Positions 9,788 through 18,585 of a DNA stretch of 64,000 nt are shown here, in pieces. The position numbers and the translations under genes are program-made. The DNA lies in contig OZ220083.1 in assembly GCA_964291475.2 (NCBI GenBank), positions 496,001 to 560,000 on the forward strand, given 5' to 3'. The notes under the pieces are model-generated. The model searched no databases, was not told the DNA's origin, and saw only the letters and a list, made by a program, of their open reading frames with translations. Every line of letters begins with the position of its first letter. Within the stretch, counting starts at the first letter, position 1. This DNA comes from DAOUKH01 sp964291475. GTDB taxonomy: Bacteria > Chloroflexota > Dehalococcoidia > SHYB01.

Positions 9788-10711
9788 ATGAAGAAGCTCG
9801 ACGTTGTTTCGATTCAAGACCTCGGAGCGGAGCGTCTGCGGCGCATCCTGGAGAGCGGCATCGCGCTGAAGGCGACGGGGCCGTCCGCGGGCCCCAAGCC
9901 GCTGGAGGGGAAGAGCATCGCGCTCCTCTTCCAGAAGCCGTCGCTGCGGACGCGGGTGAGCTTCGACCTGGCGGTGCACCAGATGGGGGGACATCCCCTT
10001 TATCTTTCTCCGGACGAGGTGGGCATCGGGAAGCGGGAGCCGGTCGAGGACGTAGCGAAAGTCTTGGGGCGCTTGGTCGACGGCATCGTGGCGCGGACGT
10101 TCGGGCACGACATCGTCGAAGCGCTCGCGCGGCACGCGCGGGTCCCTGTGATCAACGGGCTTTCGGACGGCGAACACCCCTGTCAGGCGGTCGCGGACCT
10201 GCTGACGATGCGGGAGAAGAAGGGCGGCGTCGAGGGGCTCACCATCGCCTATGTCGGCGACGGCAACAACGTGGCGGTGAGCCTTGCGCTGGCGTCGGCG
10301 ATGTGCGGCGCCCGGTTCCGGGCAGCCTCGCCGAAGGGGTACGAACTGCCGGCGACGACCGTGGCCGCGGCGAATTGGGCCGGCGCGGAGACGGAGACCC
10401 TGGTGGAGCTGCTGGAAGACCCGAGGGAAGCAGTCTCGGAGGCCGACGTGGTGTACACGGACGTCTGGACCAGCATGGGCCAGGAAGAAGAGGCGCAACA
10501 GCGCCGCGCCGTCTTCGAGCCGTATCGGGTGACGCCGGAGGTGCTCGACCTCGCGGCGGGCGACGCCATCTTCATGCACCCCCTGCCGGCCCACCCCGGC
10601 GAAGAGGTCTCGCCGGGCCTGCTCGACCATCCGAAGTCGGTGGTGTTCGAGCAGGCGGAGAACCGCCTGCACGGGCAGAAGGCCGTGCTCTTGGAGATCT
10701 ACGGGGGCTGA
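9788..10711 (+). CDS. argF: Ornithine carbamoyltransferase
   Basis: Transfers the carbamoyl group of carbamoyl phosphate to ornithine to give citrulline in arginine synthesis. 307 aa. Visible motifs: KPSLRTRVSF (residues 50-59, carbamoyl phosphate loop), HPCQAVADL (130-138), GDGNNVAVS (157-165) and DVWTSMGQE (225-233), the last being the ornithine-site signature that separates OTCs from ATCases. The usual HCLP near residue 264 reads HPLP, so the Cys that normally contacts ornithine is Pro. It is followed closely by der on the same strand. OTC is the best call; substrate choice deserves a test. Confidence 0.88.
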   Translation: MKKLDVVSIQDLGAERLRRILESGIALKATGPSAGPKPLEGKSIALLFQKPSLRTRVSFDLAVHQMGGHPLYLSPDEVGIGKREPVEDVAKVLGRLVDGIVARTFGHDIVEALARHARVPVINGLSDGEHPCQAVADLLTMREKKGGVEGLTIAYVGDGNNVAVSLALASAMCGARFRAASPKGYELPATTVAAANWAGAETETLVELLEDPREAVSEADVVYTDVWTSMGQEEEAQQRRAVFEPYRVTPEVLDLAAGDAIFMHPLPAHPGEEVSPGLLDHPKSVVFEQAENRLHGQKAVLLEIYGG

Positions 10712-10732
10712 CCCTCGCGAGGGCCGGGTCCC

Positions 10733-12088
10733 ATGCCGCCACCCAACGACACCTCCTCCACAGCCGCGCCGCCCATCGTGGTGATCGTCGGCCGGCCGAA
10801 CGTGGGGAAGTCGACGCTGTTCAACCGGATCGCGGGCGAGCGCATCGCGATCACCGCCGACGAGCCGGGGACGACCCGCGACCGCCTCTTCGCCTCGGTA
10901 GACTGGGACGACCGAGCGTTCGTGCTGGTGGACACCGGCGGCCTGGAGGCGAACCCGGCGGCCTCGATCGGCCGGGCGATACGGGCGCAGGTCCACGCGG
11001 CCATCGACGAGGCGGACGCGGTAATCTTCCTGACCGACGTGACGACGGGGATCACGCCCGCCGACGAGGACGTGGCCGAGGTGCTGCGAAAGTGCGGCAA
11101 ACCGGTTGCGCTGGGCGTGAATAAGGTCGACTCGGGGAAGCGAGAGTTCCAGACGCCGGAGTTCTACCGGCTCGGGCTGGGCGAGCCGCTACCGGTCAGC
11201 GCCCACCACAACCAGGGCATCGGTGACCTGTTGGACACCGTGCTCGAGGGGCTGCCGGAGGCGTCATCGCCGCCGCCGGTGGAAGGCGTGGGGCTGGCGA
11301 TCGTAGGGCGGCCCAATACGGGAAAGTCGAGCCTGCTCAACGCCTTGATCGGCGAGGAGCGAGCCATCGTCAGCGACATCCCGGGCACGACACGGGATGC
11401 CGTGGACACGGTGATCGAGTACCGCGGGCAGCCGATCACGGTGATCGACACCGCCGGCGTGCGGAAGCGGGGACGCGTCTCCCGCGGCGTGGAGCGCTTC
11501 AGCGTGATCCGGGCGCTGCGCGCGGTGGAGCGGGCCGACGTGGCGGTGCTGCTGCTCGACGTGTCGGAGCTGGAGGCCGTGCAGGACGCCCACATCGCGG
11601 GCTTCGCCCTCGACGCGTTCAAGGGCGTGGTGCTCGCGGTGAACAAGTGGGACCTTGCCCGGGACCTGGAAATCGACCAGGCCGAGGCTGAGGGGATCGT
11701 GCGGCGTCGCTTCAAGTTCGCCAACTATCTGCCGCTGGTGTTCATCTCGGCGATGCGGGAGGAGGGTCTGGCGAAGCTGCTGCGGGCGGTGCTCGAAGTC
11801 CATGAGCAGCGCCAAATGCGGGTGGGGACCGCCGACTTGAACAAGATCGTCGACCGGGCGGCGGGGGAGCACCTGCCCCGCTTGGTGGGACGAAAGCGGC
11901 TCCATATCTTGTATGCCACACAGTCCGGGGTGAGCCCGCCGACGTTCGTCTTCTTCGTGAACGACGCGAAGTTGGTGCATTTCTCGTATCATCGCTATCT
12001 CGAAAATCGCATCCGGGAGGTATTCGGGTTCACGGGGACGCCATTGAAGTTCGTCTTTCGTGCCCGCGCGGAGTCCGATGTTCGGTAA
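10733..12088 (+). CDS. der: Ribosome biogenesis GTPase Der (EngA)
   Basis: Tandem GTPase needed for 50S ribosome maturation. 451 aa. The first G domain has GRPNVGKST near residue 21 and DTGG; the second has GRPNTGKSS near 190, DTAG and NKWD. A C-terminal KH-like domain follows, with the typical PPTFVFFVND and RYLENRIRE segments. The gene overlaps the plsY start by 11 bp, so der, plsY and gpsA form one operon. Confidence 0.96.
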   Translation: MPPPNDTSSTAAPPIVVIVGRPNVGKSTLFNRIAGERIAITADEPGTTRDRLFASVDWDDRAFVLVDTGGLEANPAASIGRAIRAQVHAAIDEADAVIFLTDVTTGITPADEDVAEVLRKCGKPVALGVNKVDSGKREFQTPEFYRLGLGEPLPVSAHHNQGIGDLLDTVLEGLPEASSPPPVEGVGLAIVGRPNTGKSSLLNALIGEERAIVSDIPGTTRDAVDTVIEYRGQPITVIDTAGVRKRGRVSRGVERFSVIRALRAVERADVAVLLLDVSELEAVQDAHIAGFALDAFKGVVLAVNKWDLARDLEIDQAEAEGIVRRRFKFANYLPLVFISAMREEGLAKLLRAVLEVHEQRQMRVGTADLNKIVDRAAGEHLPRLVGRKRLHILYATQSGVSPPTFVFFVNDAKLVHFSYHRYLENRIREVFGFTGTPLKFVFRARAESDVR

Positions 12089-12713
12089 CGTTCTGGCCAT
12101 CGTCCTCAGCTACCTGATCGGGGCCATCCCGCTGGGGCTGTTCCTGGTTTACGCCATCAAGGGCGTGGACATCCGTGAGTACGGCAGCGGCAAGATCGGC
12201 GCGTCGAACGTGCTGCGATTGCTCGGGGTGCCGTCGGCGGTGCTGGTGTTCGCCTTCGACGCGGCAAAGGGGATCATCGCGATCGTGCTGGTCAAGGCGA
12301 TGGGCGACGCGGTGTGGGCGGAAGCGGCGGCGGCGTTCGCGGCGCTGGTGGGACACAACTGGTCGGTCTTCATCCGCTTCACCGGCGGGCGCGGCGTGAG
12401 CACAGGGCTGGGAGCGCTCTTTGTCATGGCGCCGGTCTGGGGCGCGGCGGCGCTCGGCTTCGGCCTGATCATAGTGCTGGCGTTCCGGTATGTTTCGCTG
12501 GCGTCTCTTCTGGGAACGGCCGCCGCGATGGGCATGATGCTGGCGGCCTCGCTCCAAGGGGACGAGCCGTGGGAGTACTTCGCCTACGCGGCCATCGCCG
12601 GCTCGCTGATCTGGGCGCAGCACCACGACAACATCGCGCGGCTGCTGAAGGGCACCGAGCGGCGGATCGGCGACCCGCCGGAGCACCGCGTCGCGGAGGG
12701 GAACGAGGCGTGA
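12078..12713 (+). CDS. plsY: Glycerol-3-phosphate acyltransferase PlsY
   Basis: Integral membrane enzyme that moves the acyl group of acyl-phosphate onto glycerol 3-phosphate, starting phospholipid synthesis. 211 aa with about five membrane spans. Family motifs: SYLIGAIPLGL near the N-terminus, GSGKIGASNVLR (motif 1), GHNWSVFIRFTGGRGVSTGLGAL (motif 2, split here by reading) and the late HHDNIARLLKGTERR. The ATG at 12078 overlaps der. The stop overlaps the gpsA GTG as GTGA, so translation is probably coupled. Confidence 0.95.
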   Translation: MFGNVLAIVLSYLIGAIPLGLFLVYAIKGVDIREYGSGKIGASNVLRLLGVPSAVLVFAFDAAKGIIAIVLVKAMGDAVWAEAAAAFAALVGHNWSVFIRFTGGRGVSTGLGALFVMAPVWGAAALGFGLIIVLAFRYVSLASLLGTAAAMGMMLAASLQGDEPWEYFAYAAIAGSLIWAQHHDNIARLLKGTERRIGDPPEHRVAEGNEA

Positions 12714-13711
12714 GGGTCGGGATTGCCGGCACGACGACGTGGGGAACGACCCTCGGCATCCTGCTGGCCCATAAGGGGGCCGAGGTCGCCCTCTGGGCGC
12801 GCTCCCAAGCCGAGGCCGACCGGATTAACACCGCGCGCCGCAACGAGGCGCGCCTTCCCGGCCACGAGCTTCCGGCCTCCATGCGGGCGACGGCTGACCC
12901 CGGCGACCTCGCCGGCGCCGAATTCCTGATCGCCGCGGTGCCGTCGGCGTCGATGCGGACGAACGCCCGCGCGGTAGCGGACACGGTGGGACCGGACACG
13001 ATCGTCGTCAGCGCTACGAAGGGGCTCGAGCGAGAAACGTCGAAGCGGATGAGCGAGGTGATCGAAGAAGAGATTCCCGCGGCGGCGGGGCGTATCGCGG
13101 TGCTTTCCGGTCCCAACCTGGCACGGGAGATACTCGACGGCCATCCGGCGTCGACCGTCATCGCCGCCACGGACGAGGGTGTCGCTGAGCAGACCGTGTC
13201 CCTGCTCATGTCGCCGCGCTTCCGCGCCTATACCAACGCCGACGTGGTAGGGGTCGAACTCGGGGGCGCGCTCAAGAACATCGTGGCGATCGGCGCGGGG
13301 ATGAGCGACGGGCTGGGATTCGGCGACAACGCCAAGGCCGGGCTGGTGACGCGCGGCCTCGCCGAGATCACCCGTCTGGGCGTTGCGGCGGGGGCACGTC
13401 CGATGACCTTCGCCGGGCTCGCCGGGCTCGGCGACCTCATCACCACCAGCTCCAGCCGTCTGAGCCGCAACTATTTCGTCGGCGAGCAACTGGCGAAGGG
13501 GAGGCCGCTGAAGGTCATCCTCGAAGGGATGCGCAACGTCGCCGAAGGGGTGGACACCACCGTGGCGGCGCTGCGGATGGCGGGGGAGCTCGGCGTCGAG
13601 ATGCCGATCGCGAGCTACGCCTACCGGGTCATGTTTGAAGGTCTGGAGCCCGAACGGGCCGTCAAGGGCCTCATGAGCCGGGCCCCCAAGGCGGAGTGGG
13701 ACGGGATGTAA
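12710..13711 (+). CDS. gpsA: NAD(P)-dependent glycerol-3-phosphate dehydrogenase
   Basis: Supplies sn-glycerol 3-phosphate for PlsY by reducing dihydroxyacetone phosphate. 333 aa starting at GTG 12710, overlapping the plsY stop. The Rossmann loop reads GIAGTTTWGTTLG, slightly unlike the usual GAGSWGT. ATKGLE, LSGPNLAREI, the catalytic Lys in ELGGALKNIVAIGAGMSDGLG, and the C-terminal GLAGLGDLITTSSSRLSRN are typical. It completes a der-plsY-gpsA run. Confidence 0.95.
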   Translation: MRVGIAGTTTWGTTLGILLAHKGAEVALWARSQAEADRINTARRNEARLPGHELPASMRATADPGDLAGAEFLIAAVPSASMRTNARAVADTVGPDTIVVSATKGLERETSKRMSEVIEEEIPAAAGRIAVLSGPNLAREILDGHPASTVIAATDEGVAEQTVSLLMSPRFRAYTNADVVGVELGGALKNIVAIGAGMSDGLGFGDNAKAGLVTRGLAEITRLGVAAGARPMTFAGLAGLGDLITTSSSRLSRNYFVGEQLAKGRPLKVILEGMRNVAEGVDTTVAALRMAGELGVEMPIASYAYRVMFEGLEPERAVKGLMSRAPKAEWDGM

Positions 13712-13752
13712 AATGGCGCCGTAAAGGTATAGTACTAGATTGTTTATGCGGC

Positions 13753-13758
13753 TATAAT
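13753..13758 (+). promoter_or_regulatory. TATAAT box of the VapBC operon (probably leaderless)
   Basis: Perfect TATAAT whose last base is 9 bases before the antitoxin ATG, so transcription should begin at or next to the start codon. No Shine-Dalgarno sequence precedes the ATG. Confidence 0.6.
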
Positions 13759-13767
13759 GGTTCTGAT

Positions 13768-14043
13768 ATGGATGCATCCATCAACCTATCGATCAAGAAT
13801 GTGCCCGCGTCACTGGTAGAGCGGCTGCGCGAACGCGCCAAGCGGAACCACCGGTCGATGCAAGGGGAACTTATGACGATCCTCGAAGACTCGTTGGAAT
13901 ACGGTGGCGCCATCATGGAGACGGGGGCCGTGTACCACACCGGCATGAACGCGTCGGACGTTCACCGGATGGCGCGGAGCCTCAATTTGCGCACGGGCTC
14001 CGATTCGACGCGCATGATTCGCGAAGACCGGGATGCCCGGTAG
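13768..14043 (+). CDS. Ribbon-helix-helix antitoxin (FitA/VapB-like)
   Basis: 91 aa. The N-terminal MDASINLSIKNVPASLVERLRERAKRNHRSMQGELM is a classic RHH/Arc-type DNA-binding unit, with the beta strand followed by two helices. The C-terminal part probably wraps the toxin. The ATG at 13768 was chosen because it begins the RHH strand and lies just after a TATAAT box. It overlaps the PIN toxin gene by 11 bp. Such antitoxins repress their own operon as a complex with the toxin. Confidence 0.82.
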   Translation: MDASINLSIKNVPASLVERLRERAKRNHRSMQGELMTILEDSLEYGGAIMETGAVYHTGMNASDVHRMARSLNLRTGSDSTRMIREDRDAR

Positions 14044-14416
14044 GGTCATCGACGCATCGGTCCTCGCCGCCCTCGTCTTCGACGAAGAAGAGGCAGCCGA
14101 GGCGCTGGCCCTGATCGACGGGCACGAACTCTACGCTCCGCCCCTCCTTAGCTACGAGCTCGCCAGCGTTGCCCGCAAGAAGGCGCGCCGGTACCCGGAG
14201 CAGCGCGAAGGCATCGCACTCGCGTTCGAGCTTGGCCTGCGGCTCCGGTTCACGTGGATCGAGGTCAACCACGCCGCGGTGCTGAGGGAGGCGCTCGAAA
14301 CCGGCCTCAGCACCTACGACGCCGCCTACCTGCACGTCGCCCGGGCGATGGCGCTCCCGCTCGTGACGTTCGACAAGCAGCTCGCGAGCGCATACGCCCG
14401 CGAGTCCGCAGACTAG
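14033..14416 (+). CDS. PIN-domain ribonuclease toxin (VapC-like)
   Basis: 127-aa PIN domain that cleaves RNA when free of antitoxin. The acidic Mg-binding residues are visible: Asp7 in RVIDASVLAAL, Glu in LLSYELASV, Asp in LSTYDAAYLHVA and Asp in LVTFDKQLA. It overlaps the upstream antitoxin gene, a standard VapBC arrangement. Specific RNA target unknown. Confidence 0.87.
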   Translation: MPGRVIDASVLAALVFDEEEAAEALALIDGHELYAPPLLSYELASVARKKARRYPEQREGIALAFELGLRLRFTWIEVNHAAVLREALETGLSTYDAAYLHVARAMALPLVTFDKQLASAYARESAD

Positions 14417-14436
14417 GCCAAGCCCGGAGCGGGCGC

Positions 14437-16005
14437 CTACGAGGTGATCGGCTCGGGGAACTGCTCCCGCAGGACCCGCTTGAGGATCTTGCCCATGGGG
14501 TTCCGGGGCAGCTCGTCGATGAAGACCACGGACTCCGGCTTCTTGAAGCTGGCGGTCCGGGAGCGCACAAGGTCCGAGATCTCGTCCAGCGATGGCTTGT
14601 CGCCCTCGTCGGCGGCCACAACGACCGCACGCACGCGCTCGCCCCACTCTTGGTCGGGCACGCCGATGATGGCGACGTCCTCGATCTTGGGGTGGGAGAG
14701 GATGATGTTCTCGACCTCCTCCGGAGAGATCATTTCCCCGCCGCGTTTGATGATGTCCTTGGCCCGGCCGGCGAGGAAGATGTAGCCGCCTTCGTCGGCG
14801 TAGCCTAGGTCACCGGTGTGGAGCCAGCCCTCCCCGTCGATCGTGGCGCTCGTGGCGTCTTCTTGCTTCCAGTAACCCTTCATGATGCGCTCGCCGCGGG
14901 CGACGATCTCGCCCACGTCGCCGGCCGGGAGCAGCGAGCCGTCCTCGTCCATGATGCAGACCTCGACGTCGGGCAGCGGCTTGCCGATGGACCCCAGCCG
15001 CTTCAGTTTGACTTCCCGCTCTTCCTCGGTGCCCTCGATGATGTGGTCTTCGGGGCCGAGCATGGTGATCGTCGCCGCCGATTCCGTCTGGCCGAAGGCA
15101 TTGATGAAGTGCGTGCCGGGGAACTGCTCGATGGCGCGCTTGATCACCTCTAAGGGCATGGGGGCCGCGCCGTAGGTGATGACCTGGAGGCTGGTGAGGT
15201 TGTAGTCCTCGAACTTCTCGTGGTCCATGAGCTGCTTGATCATCGTGGGCACCATCATGGCCCGGTCGACGTCGTGCTGCTGCACGAGCTGCATCCACTC
15301 CTCGGGGTCGAACTGACGCTGGAGCACCAGCGTGCGGCCTCCGTAGACCGCAGCCATCACCGCCTGGATGCCCGCGATGTGGTACATGGGCACGGTGAGG
15401 ATGTTCTTCTCCTCCACCTCAAGGTCGACGGGCGACACGTTGTTCAGCACATACTCGGAGAAGTTCTTGTGAGCGAGCATGACGCCCTTGGGCCGCCCCG
15501 TCGTGCCCGCGGTGAACATCAGGATCGTGAGGTCGGGGTCGTCGATCTCGGTGAACGGGTCTTCGTCGGCGCCGGCGGCAAGGATGTCGGCGAAGCTCGA
15601 CCAGCCTTCGGGAGCCGCGCCCAGCGAGACGAAGTGGCTGACGCCGGGGGCCTCGCCGCGTATCTGGTCGACCAGGGGGATGTAGCGCTCGCCCGCAACG
15701 ACGCCGACCGCTTCCGAATCCTGGAGCATGTAGGCGACCTCGTCAGGCCGGGCCCTGAAGTTGAGCGGGACGAAGATCGCGCCGATCTTGGCGCAGGCGA
15801 AGTAAGTCTCGATGAGGTTGGGGCTGTTGACCTCCATCATCGCGATCTTGTCGCCCTTTTGGATGCCCATGTCAGTCAACGCGTTGGCCAGCTTCGAGGA
15901 ACGCGCTTGGAGCTCCTCGTAGGTCTCCGTAGCGTCTTCGAAGACGATGGCGGCCCGGTCCGGCGCAACGGCCGCGGTCACCATGAGAAATTCGGTCGTG
16001 TTCAT
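14437..16005 (-). CDS. Acyl-CoA ligase (AMP-forming fatty acid-CoA synthetase)
   Basis: 522-aa adenylate-forming enzyme that activates a carboxylic acid with ATP and joins it to CoA. Motifs: FTAGTTGRPKGVMLAH (ATP loop), YGAAPMPLEV, NAFGQTESAATIT, HTGDLGYADEGGYIFLAGRAKDIIKRGGE (split in reading) and the catalytic Lys in LPRNPMGKILKRVLR. The ATG has GAGGAGG upstream. Two enoyl-CoA hydratase genes lie directly upstream on the same strand, so a beta-oxidation-like pathway is likely. Substrate chain type cannot be told. Confidence 0.92.
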   Translation of the reverse strand: MNTTEFLMVTAAVAPDRAAIVFEDATETYEELQARSSKLANALTDMGIQKGDKIAMMEVNSPNLIETYFACAKIGAIFVPLNFRARPDEVAYMLQDSEAVGVVAGERYIPLVDQIRGEAPGVSHFVSLGAAPEGWSSFADILAAGADEDPFTEIDDPDLTILMFTAGTTGRPKGVMLAHKNFSEYVLNNVSPVDLEVEEKNILTVPMYHIAGIQAVMAAVYGGRTLVLQRQFDPEEWMQLVQQHDVDRAMMVPTMIKQLMDHEKFEDYNLTSLQVITYGAAPMPLEVIKRAIEQFPGTHFINAFGQTESAATITMLGPEDHIIEGTEEEREVKLKRLGSIGKPLPDVEVCIMDEDGSLLPAGDVGEIVARGERIMKGYWKQEDATSATIDGEGWLHTGDLGYADEGGYIFLAGRAKDIIKRGGEMISPEEVENIILSHPKIEDVAIIGVPDQEWGERVRAVVVAADEGDKPSLDEISDLVRSRTASFKKPESVVFIDELPRNPMGKILKRVLREQFPEPITS

Positions 16006-16049
16006 AGAGCCTCCTCGTCCAGCGAGAGCGTGCCGCGCACGCCCGAAGC

Positions 16050-16055
16050 ATTATA
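16050..16055 (-). promoter_or_regulatory. TATAAT box of the acyl-CoA ligase gene
   Basis: Perfect TATAAT on the minus strand 44 bp before the ligase ATG. No clear -35 box. Confidence 0.5.
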
Positions 16056-16102
16056 GCCAGCGGCACGCTCTTGGTGTATGGGGCGGACGGAAGGAGTCGA
16101 GT

Positions 16103-16825
16103 TCACCTGCCGAAGGCTAAGCGCGAGGCCAAGCGCGCCTCAGATGCGAGTCCCTCGGCGAGGCCGGTATCGCCGGCTTGGGCGAGCGCGGTCTTGGCGG
16201 CGCGGACGGCCTCCGGGTCGAGGGCGGCCAGCGAGCGGGCGGCCACTTCGGCGCGTTCGAAGAGGGACCCGGCGGGCTCGACGGCGTTGACAAGCCCGAT
16301 GGCCGCGGCCTCCTCAGCCTCGATCGTGCGGCCGGTGAGCAGCGCGTCGAGGCCGCGAGCGGTTCCCACCGCCCTCGGCATGGTCTGGGTGCCGCCGGCG
16401 GCGGGGATCATCCCCAGGTTCGTCTCGGGCAGGCCGAACTTGGCGTCGGGGGCGGCGAGGATGAGGTCGCAGCCGAGGGCGATCTCGAGGCCGGAGCCGA
16501 AGCAGAAGCCCCGGACGGCGGCCACGAGCGGCGTGCGCAGGCCGAAGAGGCGCGCCCAGACGTCGCGTTCGAAGCGCACCTGCCGGGCGATGAACTGCGA
16601 GGGGGCGGAGCCGAACTCGGTGAGGTCGGCGCCGGCGCAGAAGGCCCGCTCGCCCGCGCCGCGCACCACGGCGGCCCGGATTTCAGCGTTCTGCTCCAGC
16701 AGGCCGAGCGCTTGGTAGAGCTCGTCGCGCATCTGGATGTTGTAGGCGTTGAGGACACGGGGCCGATTGAGCGTCAGCCGGGCCACGGGGCCGTCGAGTT
16801 CCAGGAGCACCGTTTCGAATGCCAT
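16103..16825 (-). CDS. Enoyl-CoA hydratase/isomerase family protein (first of two)
   Basis: 240-aa crotonase-fold protein. The oxyanion-hole pieces are AFCAGADLTEFG and VRGFCFGSGLEIALGCDLILA. The C-terminal trimerisation helices include ALDPEAVRAAKTAL. The position of the first catalytic Glu is occupied by GLEIALGCD with Glu present; a second acid is seen in LPETNLGMIPAAGGTQ. It starts 2 bp after the stop of the next hydratase gene, so the pair is one transcript with the acyl-CoA ligase downstream. Probably hydrates or isomerises an enoyl-CoA. Confidence 0.9.
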   Translation of the reverse strand: MAFETVLLELDGPVARLTLNRPRVLNAYNIQMRDELYQALGLLEQNAEIRAAVVRGAGERAFCAGADLTEFGSAPSQFIARQVRFERDVWARLFGLRTPLVAAVRGFCFGSGLEIALGCDLILAAPDAKFGLPETNLGMIPAAGGTQTMPRAVGTARGLDALLTGRTIEAEEAAAIGLVNAVEPAGSLFERAEVAARSLAALDPEAVRAAKTALAQAGDTGLAEGLASEARLASRLAFGR

Positions 16826-16827
16826 GA

Positions 16828-17592
16828 CTATTCGCCGGTGAAGGTCGGAGGCCGTTTTTCGAGAAAGGCGCGGATGCCCTCGTCCCGGTCGCGGGAGGCG
16901 TGCAGGAGGACCGCGAGATCGGCTTCGAGGCGCAGCGCCTGATCGAGCGGCAGGTCCATGCCCGCGAGGATGGCTTCCTTGGCGTACGCGTTGGCAATGG
17001 GGGCCGCGTTGGCCAGCCGCTCGGCGAGGTCCATCGCCCGCGCTTCGACGTCCGCGGCAGGCGCGACTTGGGAGACGAGGCCGAACTTCACCGCTTCCTC
17101 GGCGGTGAGGGCTCGGCCGAGGAGCAGCATCTCCGCCGCCACGCTCCTGGGAACGAGCCGCGGAAGGCGTTGGGTGCCGCCGTCCCAGGGAAGCTCGCCG
17201 TTGGCGATCTGGTCGAGCGCCAGCCGCGCCTCCTCAGACATCACGCGCAGGTCGCAGGCGAGGGCAAGCTCGAGCCCCTGGCCGATCGCGTCGCCGTTGA
17301 TGGCGGCGATCACCGGTTTGGCCAACCGTCCGACGGCGGCGGCGACGCCGCGCCGCGCCGCGCTCTCCGGCCCGATCTCGGCCAGCGTGGCGTCTGCCCC
17401 GAGGCTGAAGACTCCCCCCGAGCCCGCGATGACAACCACGGAGACGTCGTCGTCCTCAATGGCGCCGCGCACGGCGCCGATGAGGTCAAGCGCCAACGGC
17501 TCGGTGATGCGGTTCCCGGATTCGGGGCGGTCGAGCGTGATGCGGCAGACTCCGCCCCTTGCTTCCATGCGGATGTGCGGCCCAGGCGCCAT
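16828..17592 (-). CDS. Enoyl-CoA hydratase/isomerase family protein (second of two)
   Basis: 254-aa crotonase-fold protein beginning MAPGPHIRMEARGGV. The oxyanion-hole motif is GGVFSLGADATLAEIG and the second is INGDAIGQGLELALACDLRV. The expected catalytic acid in the region LALDQIANGELPWDGGTQRL has Glu in NGELPWDGG. The start at ATG 17592 is favoured because it just follows the stop of the upstream lipoprotein gene; an internal ATG at MEARGG is an alternative. It differs from its neighbour enough to suggest distinct substrates. Confidence 0.87.
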   Translation of the reverse strand: MAPGPHIRMEARGGVCRITLDRPESGNRITEPLALDLIGAVRGAIEDDDVSVVVIAGSGGVFSLGADATLAEIGPESAARRGVAAAVGRLAKPVIAAINGDAIGQGLELALACDLRVMSEEARLALDQIANGELPWDGGTQRLPRLVPRSVAAEMLLLGRALTAEEAVKFGLVSQVAPAADVEARAMDLAERLANAAPIANAYAKEAILAGMDLPLDQALRLEADLAVLLHASRDRDEGIRAFLEKRPPTFTGE

Positions 17593-17594
17593 GG

Positions 17595-18517
17595 TCACCG
17601 TCCCGGGTGTTCGCTGGCGCCGTCGAACGCGCCGTCGAACGGCACGGACAGGGCCTCGATTTCCTGCCACCGAAGCGCCGAGTACTCCAGTCCCCGGGGG
17701 TGTCGAAGAGGACCAGGCCCCGGATCCCGAAGGTGCGCTCCAGGTCAAAAAGGCCCCAGGTGAACACGATGTGCTCCGGGGGCGCCGGGTTGCAATAGTA
17801 GTAAGGCTGGTTCGTCGGCGGATTCCGGGCAAGCTGCAGGAAGCCCCCGTCCTTGTCGAACGGGTTGATCGGAGCGTGCTCGTTCGCATGTTCGTCCAAC
17901 AGTCGGAAGGCTTCACCGTTGATGTCTAGCTCCAGTTTGTCGGACCGGTCGTTGCGCACCGTGATCTCGAGGACGGCGATGGTCCGTCCCGGGTCAGGTT
18001 GCCGTATCACGTAGAGGACATTCTCGGCCAGGTAGTAAATCTCGTCGGTCAGCGTCAGGCTATGCACTTGCACCGAGATCTGGGTGCCGCGTTGAGCCGG
18101 CGGTCGTTCTAAAGGGTCGTCGTTGCGGCAGGCTGACCCTTGGGGTGTTGCCGTTGGCTGCGGTGTTGCCGTTGGATGGGGTGTCACAGTCGGTTGGGGT
18201 GTCGCCGTGGGCTGGGGCGTCACAGTCGGCTGGGGTGCCGCTGTCGGCTGGGGCGTCGCTGTCGGTTGGGGCGTGGCTGTCGGCTGGGATGCCGCTGTCG
18301 GCTGGGGTGCCGCTGTCGGCTGGGGCGTCGCTGTCGGCTGCGGTGTCACGGTCGGCTGGGGCGTGATCGTCGGCTGCGAAGCAAGTGCCGTCGCGACGCG
18401 CGCATCAACGGTCGCGTCCAAGCCCTCGAGATCGACGGTCGACGAGCAGGCGCTTGTCAGCAATGCAAGCACACCCACCACCGTGGCGAGAAGCAGCAAG
18501 CGTACCTTGCTAGGCAA
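17595..18517 (-). CDS. Lipoprotein with Pro/Thr repeat stalk, paralogue A (one-base frameshift)
   Basis: Secreted lipoprotein of a three-gene family. The start is TTG 18517, supported by GGAGG five bases upstream; the same TTG arrangement occurs in paralogue B. The N-terminus PSKVRLLLLATVVGVLALLTSAC is a signal peptide with a lipobox-like LTSAC. Then come about 13 hexapeptide units of the type PQPTAT and a C-terminal domain starting CRNDDPLERPPAQRG with NPFDKDGGFLQLA and PYYYCNPAPPE. After LFDTP a C is missing from a C-run near 17695. Restoring it gives GLEYSALRWQEIE and an ending matching paralogues B and C. Function unknown. Confidence 0.75.
18138..18380. repeat. 18-bp tandem repeat encoding (PQPTAT)n
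   Basis: About 13 in-frame degenerate 18-bp units within lipoprotein A. Variation between units is mostly Thr/Ala/Val in the fifth and sixth residues. It forms a flexible stalk and should vary in copy number between strains. Confidence 0.85.
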
Positions 18518-18585
18518 GCGAGCCTCCGAATGCAGGGCCTGCGAGTCCACTTCGTTCGACGGTTTTCGCGGCCCAGGCGCCACAG

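Noticed and set aside
18138..18380. Short direct repeats resembling a CRISPR array
   Set aside because: Units are 18 bp, contiguous without spacers and encode an in-frame Pro/Thr stalk.
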